Shown in pieces: positions 53,971-64,000 of a DNA stretch of 64,000 nucleotides. The position numbers and the translations under genes are program-made. Position 1 is the first letter of the stretch. Each line of letters starts with the position of its first letter. Location: contig JAUWQV010000004.1 of assembly GCA_030610945.1 (NCBI GenBank), forward strand, positions 1 through 64,000, given 5' to 3'. This DNA comes from Methanocellales archaeon (GTDB lineage: Archaea > Halobacteriota > UBA148 > JAUWXC01). The notes under the pieces are model-generated. The model worked only from the letters and a program-made list of their open reading frames with translations. It searched no databases and was not told the origin of the DNA.

Positions 53971-54243
53971 ATGATTTTCATGAAGGATGTAAAAGAACAG
54001 ATCATATGGAAATTGGTGAGAAAAGGTTACTGGGGAAATAGGTTAATCAATTTTGATGATATGTTCAAACACTTCAAAGGTATAAGAAGGAGAGATTTTG
54101 AAAAAATATTGAGAGAAATGCTAGACGAAGGTTTTCTGATAACAAAAACCGGCAAGTACGGAGCGAGATTCTCCCTTAATTCAAGTAAAAAGGCAGAGAT
54201 AATGGAAACCTATGGACGAATTTTAGAAGATAAGTTGAAGTAA
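53971..54243 (+). CDS. Small winged-helix-like protein
   Basis: A 90-residue protein with helices and the pattern RRRDFEKILREMLDEGFLITKTGKYGARFSLN, like a winged-helix domain. It is divergent from the regulator at 53910, sharing an AT-rich promoter region (TTTAAATATTTTTG). ATGs at 53971 and 53980 are both possible starts. The function is unknown. Confidence 0.6.
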   Translation: MIFMKDVKEQIIWKLVRKGYWGNRLINFDDMFKHFKGIRRRDFEKILREMLDEGFLITKTGKYGARFSLNSSKKAEIMETYGRILEDKLK

Positions 54244-54308
54244 ATGGTGGCCGGGAGACGTAATAATTACATAACATACACAAAAGAGATGTCGACAACG
54301 GCCTCGAT

Positions 54309-54749
54309 CTACCCAAACTTAACAACATCAACACTGGCCTGTTTTAAAAACTCGAGCGCCGCCGTGTCTGGATACTGGTTGGCGTACACGACCTTCTTGA
54401 TGCCTGCGTTGATCATCATCTTGGCGCAGAGAATGCAGGGCTGGTGCGTGCAGTACATGGTCGCGTTCTCAGTGCTCACGCCGTGAATGGCTGCCTGCAG
54501 AATCGCGTTCTGCTCGGCATGAACCGCCCTGCACAGCTCATGGCGCTCGCCTGAGGGGATATTGTTTTGCTCCCTGATGCACCCGATGTCCAGGCAATGC
54601 GGCAACCCCTTGGGCGCGCCATTGTATCCGGTTGCGATGATTCGTTTGTCTCTTACAATTACCGCCCCAACCTGATTCCTTAAACACGTGGACCTTTTTG
54701 CCACCACCGATGCAATTTCCATGAAATATTCGTCCACTGACGGCCTCAT
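54309..54749 (-). CDS. dCMP deaminase
   Basis: A 146-residue zinc enzyme making dUMP from dCMP for thymidylate synthesis. HAEQNAI and PCILCAKM hold the catalytic Glu and the zinc ligands. It overlaps larB by four bases. Its last 19 codons are duplicated at 52595-52661, so the present 3' end may have come with an inserted element and restored the frame. Confidence 0.94.
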   Translation of the reverse strand: MRPSVDEYFMEIASVVAKRSTCLRNQVGAVIVRDKRIIATGYNGAPKGLPHCLDIGCIREQNNIPSGERHELCRAVHAEQNAILQAAIHGVSTENATMYCTHQPCILCAKMMINAGIKKVVYANQYPDTAALEFLKQASVDVVKFG

Positions 54750-55513
54750 TTTTTAGTCTCCCTTGCCTTGTTGGCGATTTTTGCAGCGAATGCCCCGGCG
54801 ACAAAACCGGCATCGATGTTCACCACCGAAAGCACCGAACACGACTGCAGCATTGACAGTAAAGCGGCTTCACCATTGCCGCCAGCACCATACCCCGTTG
54901 AAATAGGAAGCCCAATCACGGGAACATCTACAAGACCTGCCACCACTGCCGGCAGCGCTCCTTCCCTGCCCGCCGCAACCACGAGCGCGTCCACACCGGC
55001 ATCGACCATCCTGCTTAACTCAGGAAAGAGCCTGTGAATGCCCGCAACGCCCACATCGTATGCACTAATGACCCTGCAGCCCATTTCCTCGGCGATGATT
55101 TTTGCCTCCTCAGCAACCGGAATATCCGCGGTTCCTGCAGCGATGATGCCGACAACACCCCCCGTAGAGGATTTCTTCTTTTTCCTGAGAATCGCTATCC
55201 TTGCATGCGGATGCCACTCCACCCTGGATGCCTTTCGCAGCGCCTCCAGCTGCTCATCCGACACCCTCGTGATAATCGCCCTGCCCTCTGACTTCAATTG
55301 TGCCAGAGCTATGTCTACGAGGTCTTCTATCCTCTTCCCCTCTGCCAGAATCACCTCAGGAATCCCAACCCGTGCCATCCTGTTTGCGTCAAGTTTTGCG
55401 ACGTCGCCAACATTCTGGCACCCATAGAATCGTATCTGCTTCTCTGCCTCATCTGCGCTCATGCCACCTTTTTTTACCTTGTTGAGTAGGTCTCTTAGAT
55501 ACATTCCATCCAT
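54746..55513 (-). CDS. larB: LarB-like pyridinium dicarboxylate nucleotide synthase
   Basis: A 255-residue protein of the PurE-related LarB family, which carboxylates nicotinate adenine dinucleotide on the way to the nickel-pincer cofactor of lactate racemase. The PurE-like core shows [16 protein letters not shown] and [16 protein letters not shown]. LarC, LarE and a racemase are not in the window, so the cofactor's user is unknown. It shares an operon with dCMP deaminase. Confidence 0.88.
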   Translation of the reverse strand: MDGMYLRDLLNKVKKGGMSADEAEKQIRFYGCQNVGDVAKLDANRMARVGIPEVILAEGKRIEDLVDIALAQLKSEGRAIITRVSDEQLEALRKASRVEWHPHARIAILRKKKKSSTGGVVGIIAAGTADIPVAEEAKIIAEEMGCRVISAYDVGVAGIHRLFPELSRMVDAGVDALVVAAGREGALPAVVAGLVDVPVIGLPISTGYGAGGNGEAALLSMLQSCSVLSVVNIDAGFVAGAFAAKIANKARETKK

Positions 55514-55571
55514 ACTATACGCGACTCACTAATATGTTCTTTGGAAGAAGTATTAAATGATATACGTGTAG

Positions 55572-55597
55572 TTATAAATAGTGCCTTGCTGGAGTGA
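55572..55597 (+). promoter_or_regulatory. TATA box and ribosome site of hisS
   Basis: TTATAAATA at 55572-55580 and GGAGTGA at 55591-55597, 9 bases before the ATG at 55607. Confidence 0.65.
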
Positions 55598-55606
55598 TGA
55601 GATAAA

Positions 55607-56821
55607 ATGAAGGTCCAGAGACCGAGGGGGACACGCGATTTTTTACCCATGGATATGGCAAAGAGGCGCTTTATCGAATGCCAAATGCGAGAGATTGTGG
55701 AGCGCTGGGGATATCAAGAGGTTCAAACACCGACCTTTGAGGACCTGAAGTTGTTCACCATCAAGTCCGGCGATGCCATTGTAGAGGAGATTTATGCGTT
55801 CAAGGATAAAGGCGGAAGAGATCTGGCGCTTCGCCCTGAATTGACCGCGCCCATAGTTAGGATGTATGTGAACGAGTTTCAGAAAAAGCCAAAGCCGCTG
55901 AGATTTTACTATTTTGGAAATTGCTTCAGGTACGAGAGGCCGCAAAAGTCTCGGTTCAGGGAATTCTGGCACTTTGGAGCGGAGCTGATTGGCAGCAATA
56001 AACCAGAGGCGGACGCCGAGGTCATCGCACTTGCATCTGCCATATTAGATGAGATAGGGCTCGATGGGGACCTGCGTATCGGGCATCTGGGAGTGCTGAG
56101 AATACTTGTGCGCTCGCTGGCACCGGAAGTGCAACGCGCAGCCATGAGGTGCATCGATAAAAAGGACGTGCAGGGACTTGTGAAACTTCTGGAAGACTGC
56201 GATGCCACATTAAAGCAGAATATTCTCCACCTGATAAAGAGCAAGAGCACCAGCGATGCACGCGAAATCGTTGGGGATATCCCGGAATTGAGACAGTTCG
56301 AGGATATGTTAAACACACTGGATGCACTGGGGGTGCAGTACAGTGTCGACTTCGGCATTGCCAGGGGCCTGGAATATTATACCGGCATGGTATTCGAAAT
56401 ATATGCAAAAAATTTGGGCGCGCAAAATCAGATATGCGGTGGAGGGGCATATCGCCTGGCGCATCTGCTGGACGGAGAGGATGTGCCGTCTACGGGCTTC
56501 GCCTTCGGTTTTGATAGGGTCATCGAGGCGCTTGATATCAAAATGGCACCTCAAAAAAAGGTCGTTGTTATAACAAGAGACGAGACGAGAAAGGAGGCTC
56601 TTAAAATTGCAAACTCCCTGCGAAGGCATGTGCCAACACACGTCGACGTGATGGAGCGGAGCGTTACCGCCCAGATATCCTATGCCAATGCAATTGGCGC
56701 TTCCTATGCAGTCATCGTGGGCCCAAAGGAGTTGCAGGCAGGAAAGGTAACACTCAAAGACATGGAAACCGGAGAGCAGGAGTTGTTGGCGCTGGATGAC
56801 GTTATCCAACGTATGGCATGA
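55607..56821 (+). CDS. hisS: Histidyl-tRNA synthetase
   Basis: A 404-residue class II synthetase. Motif 2 is seen in YFGNCFRYERPQKSRFREFWHFG, the histidine-binding loop in GIARGLEYYTGMVFEIY, motif 3 in STGFAFGFDRVIEAL, and a C-terminal anticodon-binding domain follows. The 3' end overlaps the convergent TadC gene by 20 bases. Confidence 0.97.
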   Translation: MKVQRPRGTRDFLPMDMAKRRFIECQMREIVERWGYQEVQTPTFEDLKLFTIKSGDAIVEEIYAFKDKGGRDLALRPELTAPIVRMYVNEFQKKPKPLRFYYFGNCFRYERPQKSRFREFWHFGAELIGSNKPEADAEVIALASAILDEIGLDGDLRIGHLGVLRILVRSLAPEVQRAAMRCIDKKDVQGLVKLLEDCDATLKQNILHLIKSKSTSDAREIVGDIPELRQFEDMLNTLDALGVQYSVDFGIARGLEYYTGMVFEIYAKNLGAQNQICGGGAYRLAHLLDGEDVPSTGFAFGFDRVIEALDIKMAPQKKVVVITRDETRKEALKIANSLRRHVPTHVDVMERSVTAQISYANAIGASYAVIVGPKELQAGKVTLKDMETGEQELLALDDVIQRMA

Positions 56822-57671
56822 GCGCAAAGGCAGTGTATACGAGGAGCATGAGAATCACAGAATGTTTTAAGCCGGCAGTAATTTCTCCTTCCCCCATCTG
56901 ACCGGCAACGAGCCCTGATACGAAGGCTTGAATGATTGCCGTGTGGAAGAATAACCTCTCGTATAGTATTGGATCAAATGCCATGAGGAAAAATCCCCCT
57001 GTCTCTCCGATAGCTGCTCCTGCCTCGGACATGACCGGCAGGAAAAACGCTGATAGAATCATGATGACAAAAAGAAAGACAAAGGATGCCAGATAACATA
57101 TCGCAACGTATATGGCCATGCTGCCGCGCCGCTCATCGTCCATGGCTTTGATATCCCTGGCATCTTTTGCAGCCACCTCCAGGATAGTGGGAACGTTTGC
57201 CCCTGCCCTCTCTGCCTGGATAATCAATGAAACCGTTCGCCTGATTAACGGCGTTTTTACCCTTTTGGCAAACTCTTGTAGCGCCTCCTGGAATGGAATG
57301 CCCCATGACACCAGCGCATCCATCTTCTTTACCTCGCGAGTCAGGGCACCGTATTCGCCCCTTGCTACGGCCCTTAAGCCCCTGGGAAGTGTCATGCCGG
57401 AGCGTTTAATCTCGGCTAAATCTCGTATGAAATTTGGAAAGCTTTCTTCAATTTGCTTTATGCGCATATACCGGTAATATTGTGCAAAACCGGGCGGTGC
57501 TACTGCAATTAGCACAGCAAAAATGACTACGTCATCGACGAGGGGTGTGCCTCCATACACGTGCAGGCCAAAGAGAAGGAATATCATGGCAGCGGGCACG
57601 CTAAGAATCATCGCATAGATGGGCTTTTCCGTAGGAATTGCCCTTATTTTTTTAGTAAGATTGAAATTCAC
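56802..57671 (-). CDS. Pilus/secretion platform membrane protein (TadC/FlaJ-like), second
   Basis: A 289-residue type II secretion F-domain protein: membrane helices at the N-terminus, cytoplasmic helical domain (FPNFIRDLAEIKRSGMTLPRGLRAVA), then three or more C-terminal helices. With the preceding homologue it would form the inner-membrane platform of a type IV pilus-like machine. Last gene of the operon. Confidence 0.92.
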   Translation of the reverse strand: MNFNLTKKIRAIPTEKPIYAMILSVPAAMIFLLFGLHVYGGTPLVDDVVIFAVLIAVAPPGFAQYYRYMRIKQIEESFPNFIRDLAEIKRSGMTLPRGLRAVARGEYGALTREVKKMDALVSWGIPFQEALQEFAKRVKTPLIRRTVSLIIQAERAGANVPTILEVAAKDARDIKAMDDERRGSMAIYVAICYLASFVFLFVIMILSAFFLPVMSEAGAAIGETGGFFLMAFDPILYERLFFHTAIIQAFVSGLVAGQMGEGEITAGLKHSVILMLLVYTAFALMPYVG

Positions 57672-57675
57672 CTTA

Positions 57676-58542
57676 TCACGCCCTCGGAGTGGTCATCTTG
57701 GTTGCCAATATTGTGACTGCCCCGCCCAATGGGATGAGGAAATATGTAATTAAATACAATGGCCTAGGAGCGCCCCCGCTCAACATTAACATGACGGATA
57801 ACATAATGGTAAGGAGCAGGGGGCCTGCTACAAACGCCGCCACGTACATCTCGCCTATTAATCCCAGGGTTTCAATAAACTCTTTTTGGGCTAACCTGTT
57901 CTCGTTTGCATACACCTCTGCCTTGATTCTAAAATAGGGCTCAAGCTCGCCACCAGACGTGCTCGTCGTAATCACGCCATACAGAAACTCCTGCAACCGC
58001 ATGGATGGTGTGGTCGCAGCGACGTTCTTTACTGCAGTATTCAAATCACGCCCGAAGAGGTCAATGTCCCTGACGATGTATCTTGCTTCGACGGCGACGT
58101 CCCCATATATGTCCGCCTTTGCCAGCGAACGAAAGACATCTGCAGGGATTACCTTTGCCCCTGCCATGGCAGCGATGTAGTTGATGGCATATGGCAGCAC
58201 GGCATCAATACGCCTTTTGCGTCTAGCAGCCACTAAGGAAGGATATACCAAAAAGCCAAGGTATGTTAGCATGCAAAATCCAATGCCAATGAGGATGGAA
58301 AGACTAACAGTAATGACATTTAGAGAGCCAAAGACGTGCACAATTATAATGGCAATAATGGTGCCCAAAGCCCCGGCTAGAACAGCGCACACTAAAGTAG
58401 TGGCGAGATACATCTCGAATGTGGTTTCCATCCTTGTTTTTAACAGGTCTTGCCGAAGCCCATAGTACTTTTCCCTGTGCGATTTGAGCTGGTCGCCCAA
58501 GATGCCATATGCAAACGTTTGAAGGGCATTAACCACGCACAT
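57676..58542 (-). CDS. Pilus/secretion platform membrane protein (TadC/FlaJ-like), first
   Basis: A 288-residue F-domain protein with the same layout as the next gene (helices, a cytoplasmic domain with ALPYAINYIAAMAGAKVIPADVFRSLA, and more helices). Tandem platform genes are common in archaeal pilus operons. It overlaps the ATPase gene by 14 bases. Confidence 0.92.
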   Translation of the reverse strand: MCVVNALQTFAYGILGDQLKSHREKYYGLRQDLLKTRMETTFEMYLATTLVCAVLAGALGTIIAIIIVHVFGSLNVITVSLSILIGIGFCMLTYLGFLVYPSLVAARRKRRIDAVLPYAINYIAAMAGAKVIPADVFRSLAKADIYGDVAVEARYIVRDIDLFGRDLNTAVKNVAATTPSMRLQEFLYGVITTSTSGGELEPYFRIKAEVYANENRLAQKEFIETLGLIGEMYVAAFVAGPLLLTIMLSVMLMLSGGAPRPLYLITYFLIPLGGAVTILATKMTTPRA

Positions 58543-60337
58543 CCCGCCTGACCATTTTCATCAGTTTTTCGGGCTCCCTGTAATACATGACCACTATCTT
58601 TGCCACATCTTCATAGTGCGTTATGCCTTTTTTCCTCATATATTCTAATATATCCTGGCGTATTTTCAGTTCTTCCGCCATCCTTTTTTCATCCCAGGAA
58701 TGCTCATTCATTATGTCCTCCAAAACATAGGAGCGGCCGCTATATTCGAACGTATCGGATGATGGAACCCACTTGAAGATTTCGTTGGTTAGCAACTCGC
58801 CGGTTCTCGAATCCACACCGACAATCTCGGTGAGCGTTTTCATTCTCCGTACCCTCTTGCCACCGACCCTGGCTTGAAGCTGAATGGCGACCAGGTCCAG
58901 TGATTTGAGCAATATCCGCGGAATATTAATCGGTGGATTCTCCAGCCTGTGCACCACAGAGAGTATAGAATCTGCATGCATCGTCGAGAACGTGGTATGG
59001 CCGGTCGCCATTGCCTGAAACAGCACAGATGCTTCCTTCCCGCGCACTTCCCCTACAATTAAGAACTCAGGCCTTTGTCGCAATGCAGAACGAAGCAGTT
59101 CATACATGTCAATTTCACCTGCTCCCTCTCCAGCCACCTCCCTCGTAACACCTGGAATCCAATTCGGATGCGGCAGATTTAATTCCCTGGTATCTTCGAT
59201 TGAGACAATCTTCATCTCAGGGGGGATGAACAGCGCTATGGCATTAAGCGTAGATGTTTTGCCCGAAGCTGTGCCGCCAGCGAATATGATGCTTTTGCTG
59301 TGTTCTACAGCCAGCCAGAGGTGTGCAATCGCCCCAACTGGAAAAGTATGGAACTCGATGAGGTCTGGCGGAGTAAAAGGGCTTTCCCTGAATTTTCTGA
59401 CGGTAAACGTGCTTCCCTTGGTGGTGATTTCTTTGCCCAGCGTTAACTGTACCCTGGAACCATCTGGCAGCGTCCCGTCCAGCAGGGGGTCTGCGATGGA
59501 TATGTGCCTTCCGCAAATCTGGGCTAACTTGATGATAAAGGAATCCAAGTCATCCTCTTCTTCAAATATCACATTAGTTTCGATTGATTCGTACTTTTTA
59601 TGATACACAAAAATGGGGGTGCCCGGACCGTCGCAGGAGATGTCCTCAATCCCTGGATCTCTCATTATTGGATCGATTTTTCCATAATTCAGAAACTCGC
59701 GTATTAAATAGTACATAATCTTCTCTTTCGAGACGGAGCCAAGCTCTATGCGGTAATCCTTCAAAATCTTGTTCGTGCTATTTTTCAGATATAGAAGTGC
59801 GCCCTGTTCTTCGAATACCCTTAGGTCAACATCCAGCGCCTCGATTAATTTGGTTCGCATGTCCTTGAATAACTTTTGCTCGCTCCTACTCAACCTGGGC
59901 TCAAGAACCTGGTAACGATATTCATGTGTAGCCGGCTCATCTATAATCCGTATATAGGCATACGGCGCGTTAACGGGATATGTCTCAATCACTTTGTACG
60001 AAACGTCTTTTGGCGCACCCAAGTCAACCAGTGGGCCATGTTTTTTTAGATTATATGTCTCCTCTTTTGGCATCCCAAATAGGCGCTCACGTATATGCCA
60101 GAGCGGTGGCTTGCGCTCGATTTGTTCTGCCTTTTGCACTTTGACGGGGGGCGGGACCGGTTCTTTTTTGGCTATTTTGCCCTCTTTCACTGCCTTTTTC
60201 CATACTGCCTCAACCTCTTTGCCCACCTTGGCCCTTTTTGAAACTTTAACCTTTGGCGTTATTAACCGCTCCAATGTCTCCCTCGAGACGTCCGTTGCCT
60301 TTTTGCGCCTTTTCTTGGAGACTTTTTTCTTTACCAT
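58529..60337 (-). CDS. Type II/IV secretion ATPase (pilus assembly)
   Basis: A 602-residue hexameric ATPase of the GspE/TadA/FlaI kind. After a basic N-terminal 80 residues comes the N-domain, then Walker A GGTASGKTSTLNA, the Asp box (IVSIEDTRELNLPH) and Walker B/His box EFLIVGEVRGKEASVLFQAMATGHTTFSTMHAD. It powers filament assembly or secretion. The two pilins at 49368-50452 are possible substrates. Confidence 0.95.
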   Translation of the reverse strand: MVKKKVSKKRRKKATDVSRETLERLITPKVKVSKRAKVGKEVEAVWKKAVKEGKIAKKEPVPPPVKVQKAEQIERKPPLWHIRERLFGMPKEETYNLKKHGPLVDLGAPKDVSYKVIETYPVNAPYAYIRIIDEPATHEYRYQVLEPRLSRSEQKLFKDMRTKLIEALDVDLRVFEEQGALLYLKNSTNKILKDYRIELGSVSKEKIMYYLIREFLNYGKIDPIMRDPGIEDISCDGPGTPIFVYHKKYESIETNVIFEEEDDLDSFIIKLAQICGRHISIADPLLDGTLPDGSRVQLTLGKEITTKGSTFTVRKFRESPFTPPDLIEFHTFPVGAIAHLWLAVEHSKSIIFAGGTASGKTSTLNAIALFIPPEMKIVSIEDTRELNLPHPNWIPGVTREVAGEGAGEIDMYELLRSALRQRPEFLIVGEVRGKEASVLFQAMATGHTTFSTMHADSILSVVHRLENPPINIPRILLKSLDLVAIQLQARVGGKRVRRMKTLTEIVGVDSRTGELLTNEIFKWVPSSDTFEYSGRSYVLEDIMNEHSWDEKRMAEELKIRQDILEYMRKKGITHYEDVAKIVVMYYREPEKLMKMVRRDVRG

Positions 60338-60366
60338 CGCCCATCACCTAAATTACTAATAATATT

Positions 60367-61158
60367 TTAATAAAAGCGGGACATAAATGAGTCCTTGAAT
60401 TTTTCGATTAATCCCTTTTCTTCCAACTTGCCAAACCTCTCTTCAAACAAAGATGTAGCTAATCTATTAAATGCTTTAGCTGCGGGCGAGTTCGGTGCAT
60501 CACTCACCACGGGCGCCCTGAGTATGGATGCCTTCTTCACCTTTGAATCCTCAGGGATTACCTGCAGAATATCAAGGTCCAGCAGTTCTTCCACTTTCTC
60601 GACCGACAGTTCGTCCTTTTTGCCAACCCTGTTGAGAATTACGCCCCTTACCTCGCTGTCGTACCTCTCTGCCAACATCTTAATTTTCAGGGCATCCACA
60701 ATGGATGCCAGGTCAGGATTAACCACCAGGAATATGCCGTCCGCTACCCTTAGCGGCACCATGCACTCTTTACTCATTCCCGGCGGCGCGTCAATCAGTA
60801 CAAAATCGGCCATCTTGCGAAGTTGCCCGACAACACCTGGAAATCTCTTGAACGATGTCCGCGAGCCTTGCAATGAGATGCCGCTTGGCAGAACTTTTAC
60901 CCCGGCATACCCACCATATATCGCATTCGTTACATTTGCCTTGCCAGCCAACACCTCATGCAACGTAGGCATGCACTCTTCTAATCCAAGCACTAAACCC
61001 ATATTAGCCATGCCGATATCTGCATCCACCATGATGACTTTTGGCTCCCCGAGATGGCGAGAATATAGGGTTGCAAGTGCGACACCGAGATTTACCACGG
61101 TCGTCGTTTTTCCTGTACCGCCCTTGCCTGAAGCAATAGTATATACCTTTGATTTCAT
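60367..61158 (-). CDS. MinD/ParA-like ATPase
   Basis: A 263-residue deviant Walker ATPase: SGKGGTGKTTTVVNLGVALA, VMVDADIGMANMG-like second motif (IMVDADIGMAN) and DFVLIDAPPGMS. The end (GLIEKFKDSFMSRFY) could be an amphipathic membrane-targeting helix. As first gene of the pilus operon it may place the pilus machine in the cell, like FlhG or MinD4 relatives. Confidence 0.92.
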   Translation of the reverse strand: MKSKVYTIASGKGGTGKTTTVVNLGVALATLYSRHLGEPKVIMVDADIGMANMGLVLGLEECMPTLHEVLAGKANVTNAIYGGYAGVKVLPSGISLQGSRTSFKRFPGVVGQLRKMADFVLIDAPPGMSKECMVPLRVADGIFLVVNPDLASIVDALKIKMLAERYDSEVRGVILNRVGKKDELSVEKVEELLDLDILQVIPEDSKVKKASILRAPVVSDAPNSPAAKAFNRLATSLFEERFGKLEEKGLIEKFKDSFMSRFY

Positions 61159-61191
61159 GACACGCCCATTATGTTTTATTCAGCACATATA

Positions 61192-61466
61192 TTAAAACCT
61201 AATATCAAAACGGTCAAATTCACCAGTATATGGCTTCTGCATGACCTGCACATCCGTAACACGCGCCATAGGCGCCCCTTCTCGCAGCAACGAGACTAAG
61301 TCCTCAACCCTGCTTTCTACCCCCTCCACAACAACTTCGACACACCCGTCATCCAGATTTTTAACATACCCCTTCAAGCCCAAAGCAGACGCGTGCTGCG
61401 CCGTAAAGGAGCGAAAGCCCACCATTTGAACCTTGCCTGAGATGAGAATTTCAGCGCGTATTTTAG

Positions 61467-61470
<4 letters not shown>
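61192..61470 (-). CDS. acyP: Acylphosphatase
   Basis: A 92-residue enzyme hydrolysing acyl phosphates such as 1,3-bisphosphoglycerate. The active-site arginine lies in SGKVQMVGFRSF and the asparagine in GYVKNLDDGCVEV. The glycine usual in GxVQGVxFR is Met here (VQMVG). It overlaps the next gene upstream by four bases, in a chain that begins with GAPDH, which makes the same kind of acyl phosphate. Confidence 0.9.
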
Positions 61471-62929
<1,459 letters not shown>

Positions 62930-63012
62930 TTATATGTTAAAGAGTAATGATGTTGGTTTTCATAAACTCATCGGATTCTTCATCTGACAATTTCACTTAC
63001 GCACTTCGTGAA

Positions 63013-63876
63013 TTATATATGCAGGATTGCCACATTCCAGCCCTTTTTAATGCCAAGAGATGTGGCGATTGGCTCGCACTTTGCCCGAAGAAGATATGCA
63101 ATCGGCCCAAAATCGTATTCTGACAGCGCTTCGTAATTCGCCATGCCCTTGCTGATAATCAGCGAAGCATTTTTCAGTGCCTCTTTCAACTCGTTGGGCG
63201 CTTCATTTAGGTCAATACCTACGGCATTTGACCCGGTGGTCAATACCCGGTCCGCCTTTTTGCCGACCCCGGTCTCCTCTGCATCTTCCAGCGTGGCATC
63301 CGTGAGTATGGGAGCGCCCTTGACCGCTAATGTCACCTTTCCACCCAGTCCCTTAATCTGGTCCAGCACCAGTCCATCAAAGACGATTTCTCCACAGTTA
63401 TCTGTAAGATATAGAACGTCGTCCAAGAGCACCTTCATCTTATCCGTATCGTCAACGTCCAGCCCTTTTTTGAACATATCCATGAAGTAGGCATCAAATT
63501 GTTCTTCGGGCTCAAATCCGAGCACGCCAAAGTCAAACGTATTTCCAGCAATGGATGCGATGACACTTCTACGAAATGCATCATCTTTGGTTGACGTTAC
63601 CATTTCCTCCGCCATTGGAAGCAATTTCAGTGCGATTTCATTACTCATTTTCTTCTTTGTAACATATGGATCCTCATCGCCAAGAACCTCGTATGCCCTC
63701 CTGTGTATTTCGGTTGAGATATAGGTGGCTGGCGTGTTTATGGAAAAACTCTCATTCAACCACCGAATGCCTGCTTGAATAGCCCTCTGCTGAAGTTCCG
63801 GGTCATCTGTAGACAATGCTGCTTCATAATGCACCCTGGCCAGCAGGCAGGGCGCACATCTCGGGTGTGCTTTCAA
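63013..63876 (-). CDS. DUF89/ARMT1-family metal-dependent phosphatase
   Basis: A 287-residue DUF89 protein: KAHPRCAPCLLARVHYEA at the start with a Cys pair, LLYLTDNCGEIVFDGLVLDQI (metal site DNCGE), and KGMANYEALSEYD. Such enzymes remove damaged phosphometabolites. I start at the TTG 63876, just after GGTGAT, because known members begin close to the PxCxPCL motif. The open frame runs further upstream without support. Confidence 0.85.
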   Translation of the reverse strand: MKAHPRCAPCLLARVHYEAALSTDDPELQQRAIQAGIRWLNESFSINTPATYISTEIHRRAYEVLGDEDPYVTKKKMSNEIALKLLPMAEEMVTSTKDDAFRRSVIASIAGNTFDFGVLGFEPEEQFDAYFMDMFKKGLDVDDTDKMKVLLDDVLYLTDNCGEIVFDGLVLDQIKGLGGKVTLAVKGAPILTDATLEDAEETGVGKKADRVLTTGSNAVGIDLNEAPNELKEALKNASLIISKGMANYEALSEYDFGPIAYLLRAKCEPIATSLGIKKGWNVAILHI

Positions 63877-63933
63877 TAAATCACCGCACCGAAGTTTTAA
63901 TGTAATAGGACATAAAGATTGTTTGTGATTAAT

Positions 63934-64000
63934 ATGGCAGAAGAAAAAAGTCCGAAAGAAATGAAGTTGGATGAATTGAAAAATTATGTTGACCAAAAAT
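63934..64000 (+). CDS. Partial gene running off the window, unknown
   Basis: An ATG at 63934 opens a frame that stays open to the end: MAEEKSPKEMKLDELKNYV and on. TTTTAATG about 35 bases upstream could be its TATA box. The charged N-terminus gives no family. It is divergent from the DUF89 gene. Confidence 0.5.
   Translation, partial: MAEEKSPKEMKLDELKNYVDQK

Larger units (their letters stand above)
52662..54308. mobile_element. Putative integrated cassette flanked by dCMP deaminase 3'-end copies
   Basis: About 1.65 kb lies between the displaced gene end (52595-52661) and the intact one. It carries a PIN toxin/antitoxin pair, a HicB fragment, a winged-helix regulator and a small unknown gene, but no integrase. 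It may be the remainder of a larger element, or have been moved by an enzyme encoded elsewhere. Confidence 0.45.

Noticed and set aside
63877-63996. 40-residue N-terminal extension of the DUF89 gene
   Set aside because: Homologues start close to PxCxPCL, and the extension overlaps the promoter and start of the divergent gene at 63934.

Overview
The window reads as euryarchaeal chromosome, most likely from the Methanosarcinales/ANME/Syntrophoarchaeia side of the tree. Several things point to an archaeon: the archaea-only tRNA amidotransferase GatDE, eIF-5A with deoxyhypusine synthase, a RibL-type FAD synthase, class III signal-peptide pilins, a FlaJ/TadC pilus platform, and TATA boxes about 25-35 bases before many genes, some apparently leaderless. 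A giant multiheme c-type cytochrome at the left edge suggests extracellular electron transfer, as in anaerobic methane or alkane oxidisers. The species cannot be named from this sequence alone.

Layout. Bases 1-5671: the 3' part of a multiheme cytochrome gene (44 heme motifs visible) and a small membrane partner. 5861-11314: argH-gatD-gatE and two small genes. 11361-11856: a hicBA-type pair. 11870-16529 (minus strand): branched-chain amino acid operon, 2-isopropylmalate/citramalate synthase, ilvB, ilvN, ilvC. 16583-21611 (minus): membrane pyrophosphatase, then an operon of M42 peptidase, hexuloisomerase, endonuclease IV-like protein and an unknown protein. 21714-21924: a strong candidate for an unrecognised structured RNA, convergent with metG. 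23679-24567: MNT/HEPN pair with its own operator. 24577-26722: hisGAB. 26806-30348: SAH deaminase, a 50-residue membrane protein, SAH/SIH hydrolase, roadblock protein, UspA. 30356-33358: a hypusine cluster (eIF-5A, agmatinase, deoxyhypusine synthase) with a JAMM protein and RibL. 33443-35043: FBPase/IMPase and NAD kinase.

From about 35 to 54 kb the window becomes accessory. It holds tandem small membrane proteins, a helix-hairpin-helix protein with a uracil-DNA-glycosylase-like core, a membrane-anchored lysozyme-like protein, a Yip1/MacB-type ABC operon, a slipin, two pilins, at least five toxin-antitoxin pairs, broken genes, dispersed repeats, a tRNA 3' fragment and many hairpins. The last part (52.6-54.3 kb) lies between two copies of the 3' end of the dCMP deaminase gene, which suggests an integrated cassette.

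54309-64000 returns to core genes: dCMP deaminase, larB, hisS, a four-gene pilus/secretion operon (MinD-like, ATPase, two TadC), acylphosphatase, a bacterial-type GAPDH and a DUF89 protein. A new plus-strand gene runs off the right edge.

The main functional threads are a surface cytochrome plus pili (electron transfer or adhesion), SAH recycling through an inosyl intermediate, eIF-5A modification, and a plastic island full of toxin-antitoxin modules.
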